Shown piece by piece: positions 5,479 through 6,646 of a DNA stretch of 6,646 nt. The position numbers were made by a program, and so were the translations under genes. Origin of the DNA: an uncultured Solobacterium sp. GTDB taxonomy: Bacteria > Bacillota_I > Bacilli_A > Erysipelotrichales > Erysipelotrichaceae. Under the pieces are notes generated by a model. It saw only the letters and a list, made by a program, of their open reading frames with translations. It was not told the origin of the DNA and made no database searches. The stretch's first letter is position 1. Each line of letters starts with the position of its first letter. The DNA is taken from contig CALEMV010000243.1 in the NCBI GenBank assembly GCA_937910655.1, positions 1 to 6,646 on the forward strand. The letters run 5' to 3'.

Positions 5479-6202
5479 CTAACTTATAGATAGCTTCCAG
5501 TGCTGTTAGGATTTCTCTGCGTTCGCCTTCCATTGTCTTCGTTGCTTGATCGGCGTAATCACCAATCGCATCTGCAGTATCTTGACCATAGAGGACTACG
5601 TTATTGAGGATGGACATTGTGCGGATATTGCGTAAACGACCTACTGTAAATAGGGCGGCTGTTTCCATATCTGCACCAAGGACACCCATGGATGACCATT
5701 TCTTTTCTTCTTCAGCGTTTGTATCGATATAGAAGCTTTCATGGCTATGAACGATACCAGTGTGATAGTCCCAATGATTTTCTTTTGCGGTTTCGATACA
5801 TTTGAGTAATAATTCTGTATCCGCAACTGCTGGATAGCGAATATCAGCATATGCCTTGGATGTGCCTTCATCACGTACTGCGCCAATTGCGAAGATTAAA
5901 TCTCCAAGTTGGATATTTGTTTGAAGGGCACCACATGAGCCGATACGTATCATTGTGTCTACGCCAATGTGTTTTAACTCTTCAATGGCAATGGAAGCAG
6001 AAGAGCCACCGATACCAGTAGAGATGGCAATAACCTTTACACCTTTGTAGTAACCGGAGACACTTCTGAATTCTCGGTTATATGCAAGTTCTTTTACATC
6101 CTCAAGGAAGGGGATAATGCGATCAATGCGGGCTGGATCTCCAGGCATGATTGCATACTTTGCGTTTACACTTTTGTCTAATTGGATATGTGCTTCTAGC
6201 AT
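5465..6202 (-). CDS. Nucleoside phosphorylase, uridine-phosphorylase-like (NP-I family)
   Basis: NP-I enzymes use phosphate to split nucleosides into free base and (deoxy)ribose-1-phosphate. The 245-residue length fits hexameric Udp/DeoD-type enzymes. Landmarks are I-M-P-G-D-P-A-R (18-25, phosphate loop), N-R-E-F (42-45), S-T-G-I-G-G-S-S (61-68), I-R-I-G-S-C-G-A (85-92, phosphate-binding Arg and Ser) and G-A-D-M-E-T-A-A (176-183, ribose-binding Met-Glu). In my by-eye alignment to E. coli Udp, the uracil-reading Gln166/Arg168 pair is replaced by T161/A163. The DeoD catalytic Asp motif is also not evident (Y-G-Q-D-T at 205-209 instead). Base preference is therefore open: a purine, a pyrimidine or both. 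The ATG overlaps the end of the upstream deaminase gene by 7 nt, which indicates one transcript and translational coupling. The next gene being a deaminase of adenosine argues for inosine as substrate, by context only. Confidence 0.87.
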   Translation of the reverse strand: MLEAHIQLDKSVNAKYAIMPGDPARIDRIIPFLEDVKELAYNREFRSVSGYYKGVKVIAISTGIGGSSASIAIEELKHIGVDTMIRIGSCGALQTNIQLGDLIFAIGAVRDEGTSKAYADIRYPAVADTELLLKCIETAKENHWDYHTGIVHSHESFYIDTNAEEEKKWSSMGVLGADMETAALFTVGRLRNIRTMSILNNVVLYGQDTADAIGDYADQATKTMEGERREILTALEAIYKLEKNV

Positions 6203-6646
6203 GGTGCATATTCCTTTCTGGCTGTTTCTAAAATATGCAGTAATTCTTTTCTTTCTTCCTCTGTAACAAATGCGGCATTTACGGCATTGATATTCATTTG
6301 GAAGATATCATCGACAGTAAAGCCCATATCATCGATGCAGTGTGCGTATTCATCTGTGATGTGCACACCAGCAAATGTATCATTATCTGTGTTGACAGAA
6401 ACAAGTACACCTTGGTCATAGAGTGGTTTCATAGGATGCTTTGCGTACGATGGTACGGTTTGGCACTGTACATTAGATGTAGGGCAGATTTCAAAGAGTA
6501 TTTTGTTTTCTTTTGCACGCTCTACAAGTTCTTGGTCGAAGTATACATGGTGTCCATGACCAATACGTGTTACACCAAAGTCCATAGCGTCTCTAACTGT
6601 ATCTGGTCCTTGACTATCACCTGCATGACAAGTCATAGGTAGACCG
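6196..6646 (-). CDS. add: Adenosine deaminase family protein, C-terminal 150 residues (5' end outside window)
   Basis: The frame is open to the right edge, reading G-L-P before the Met at 6636, so that Met is internal and the N-terminus is missing. Adenosine deaminase hydrolyses (deoxy)adenosine to (deoxy)inosine with a TIM-barrel zinc site. Counting from that Met, visible motifs are C-H-A-G-D (3-7, His a zinc ligand), R-I-G-H-G (24-28), E-I-C-P-T-S-N (49-55), H-P (67-68) and S-V-N-T-D-N (80-85, D84 a zinc ligand). Two deviations stand out. The usual catalytic Glu of H-A-G-E is Asp (codon 6618-6616), and the second Asp of the common D-D pair is Asn (6384-6382). From memory the N-T-D-N form is frequent in Bacillota and Actinobacteria deaminases. 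The first two zinc histidines lie outside the window. An adenine deaminase or related amidohydrolase is the main alternative. Confidence 0.85.
   Translation of the reverse strand, partial: GLPMTCHAGDSQGPDTVRDAMDFGVTRIGHGHHVYFDQELVERAKENKILFEICPTSNVQCQTVPSYAKHPMKPLYDQGVLVSVNTDNDTFAGVHITDEYAHCIDDMGFTVDDIFQMNINAVNAAFVTEEERKELLHILETARKEYAPC
6212..6216 (-). promoter_or_regulatory. Ribosome binding site of the phosphorylase, inside the deaminase gene
   Basis: The minus strand reads AAGGA, then 9 nt, then ATG at 6202. The site lies within the last codons of the adenosine deaminase gene, whose stop (6198-6196) is 2 nt past the new ATG. This layout suggests ribosomes terminating the deaminase can reinitiate on the phosphorylase. 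Confidence 0.8.

Noticed and set aside
5641..5886. Minus-strand 81-codon open frame within the phosphorylase gene
   Set aside because: It is a shifted frame of the same strand inside a well-conserved enzyme, with no independent start signals.
6298..6642. Plus-strand 114-codon open frame opposite the adenosine deaminase
   Set aside because: It is antisense to clearly conserved deaminase motifs. The Cys- and Val-rich product looks like a reverse-frame artefact, and no promoter or ribosome site is evident.
1..6646. CRISPR array, tRNA/rRNA genes, riboswitch, toxin-antitoxin or phage-defence module
   Set aside because: I looked for repeat-spacer periodicity, cloverleaf-like segments, long structured leaders and paired small genes on both strands and saw none that could be supported.

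Overview
The window looks like a chromosomal segment from an AT-rich Gram-positive bacterium (Bacillota). Evidence for this: strong GGAGG-type ribosome sites, AT-rich promoters, stem-plus-T-run terminators, and a large exported protein with thrombospondin-type-3 and Listeria-Bacteroides-type repeats, which is a common surface-adhesin architecture in this phylum. The style of the surface protein and of the IS30 transposase reminds me of Erysipelotrichia (Solobacterium/Bulleidia-like), but that is an impression and not a demonstrated assignment.

Layout. (1) Positions 1-2260, minus strand: the first 753 codons of one large secreted surface protein whose 3' end lies beyond the left edge. The frame is open throughout and has a signal peptide, two calcium-binding-type repeats, one InlB-B-like repeat and the start of an Ig-like domain. 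(2) About 2361-3888: an IS30-family insertion sequence with an intact 395-residue DDE transposase on the plus strand. It sits about 20 bp upstream of the predicted promoter of the surface gene. Its ends are unusual: several IS-end-like motifs occur, so the right boundary may be near 3717 or near 3888. (3) 3914-4399, minus: a small HD-superfamily protein, probably a metal-dependent phosphohydrolase of unknown substrate. (4) 4559-5455, plus: a ribokinase-type PfkB sugar kinase, divergent from the HD gene. (5) 5465-6202 and 6196-right edge, minus: a nucleoside phosphorylase translationally coupled to an upstream adenosine deaminase that runs off the right edge. The kinase and phosphorylase genes converge on one shared bidirectional terminator.

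Together, genes (4) and (5) make a plausible nucleoside-salvage neighbourhood. Adenosine deaminase would convert adenosine to inosine, the phosphorylase would split a nucleoside into base and (deoxy)ribose-1-phosphate, and the kinase would bring free ribose to ribose-5-phosphate. The HD protein could act on a nucleotide, but nothing in the sequence fixes this.

I see no tRNA, rRNA, CRISPR array, riboswitch or defence system. The most interesting points are the compound IS30 ends next to an adhesin promoter, the palindromic terminator that encodes the C-termini of both convergent genes, and substitutions at usual active-site positions in the deaminase and the phosphorylase.
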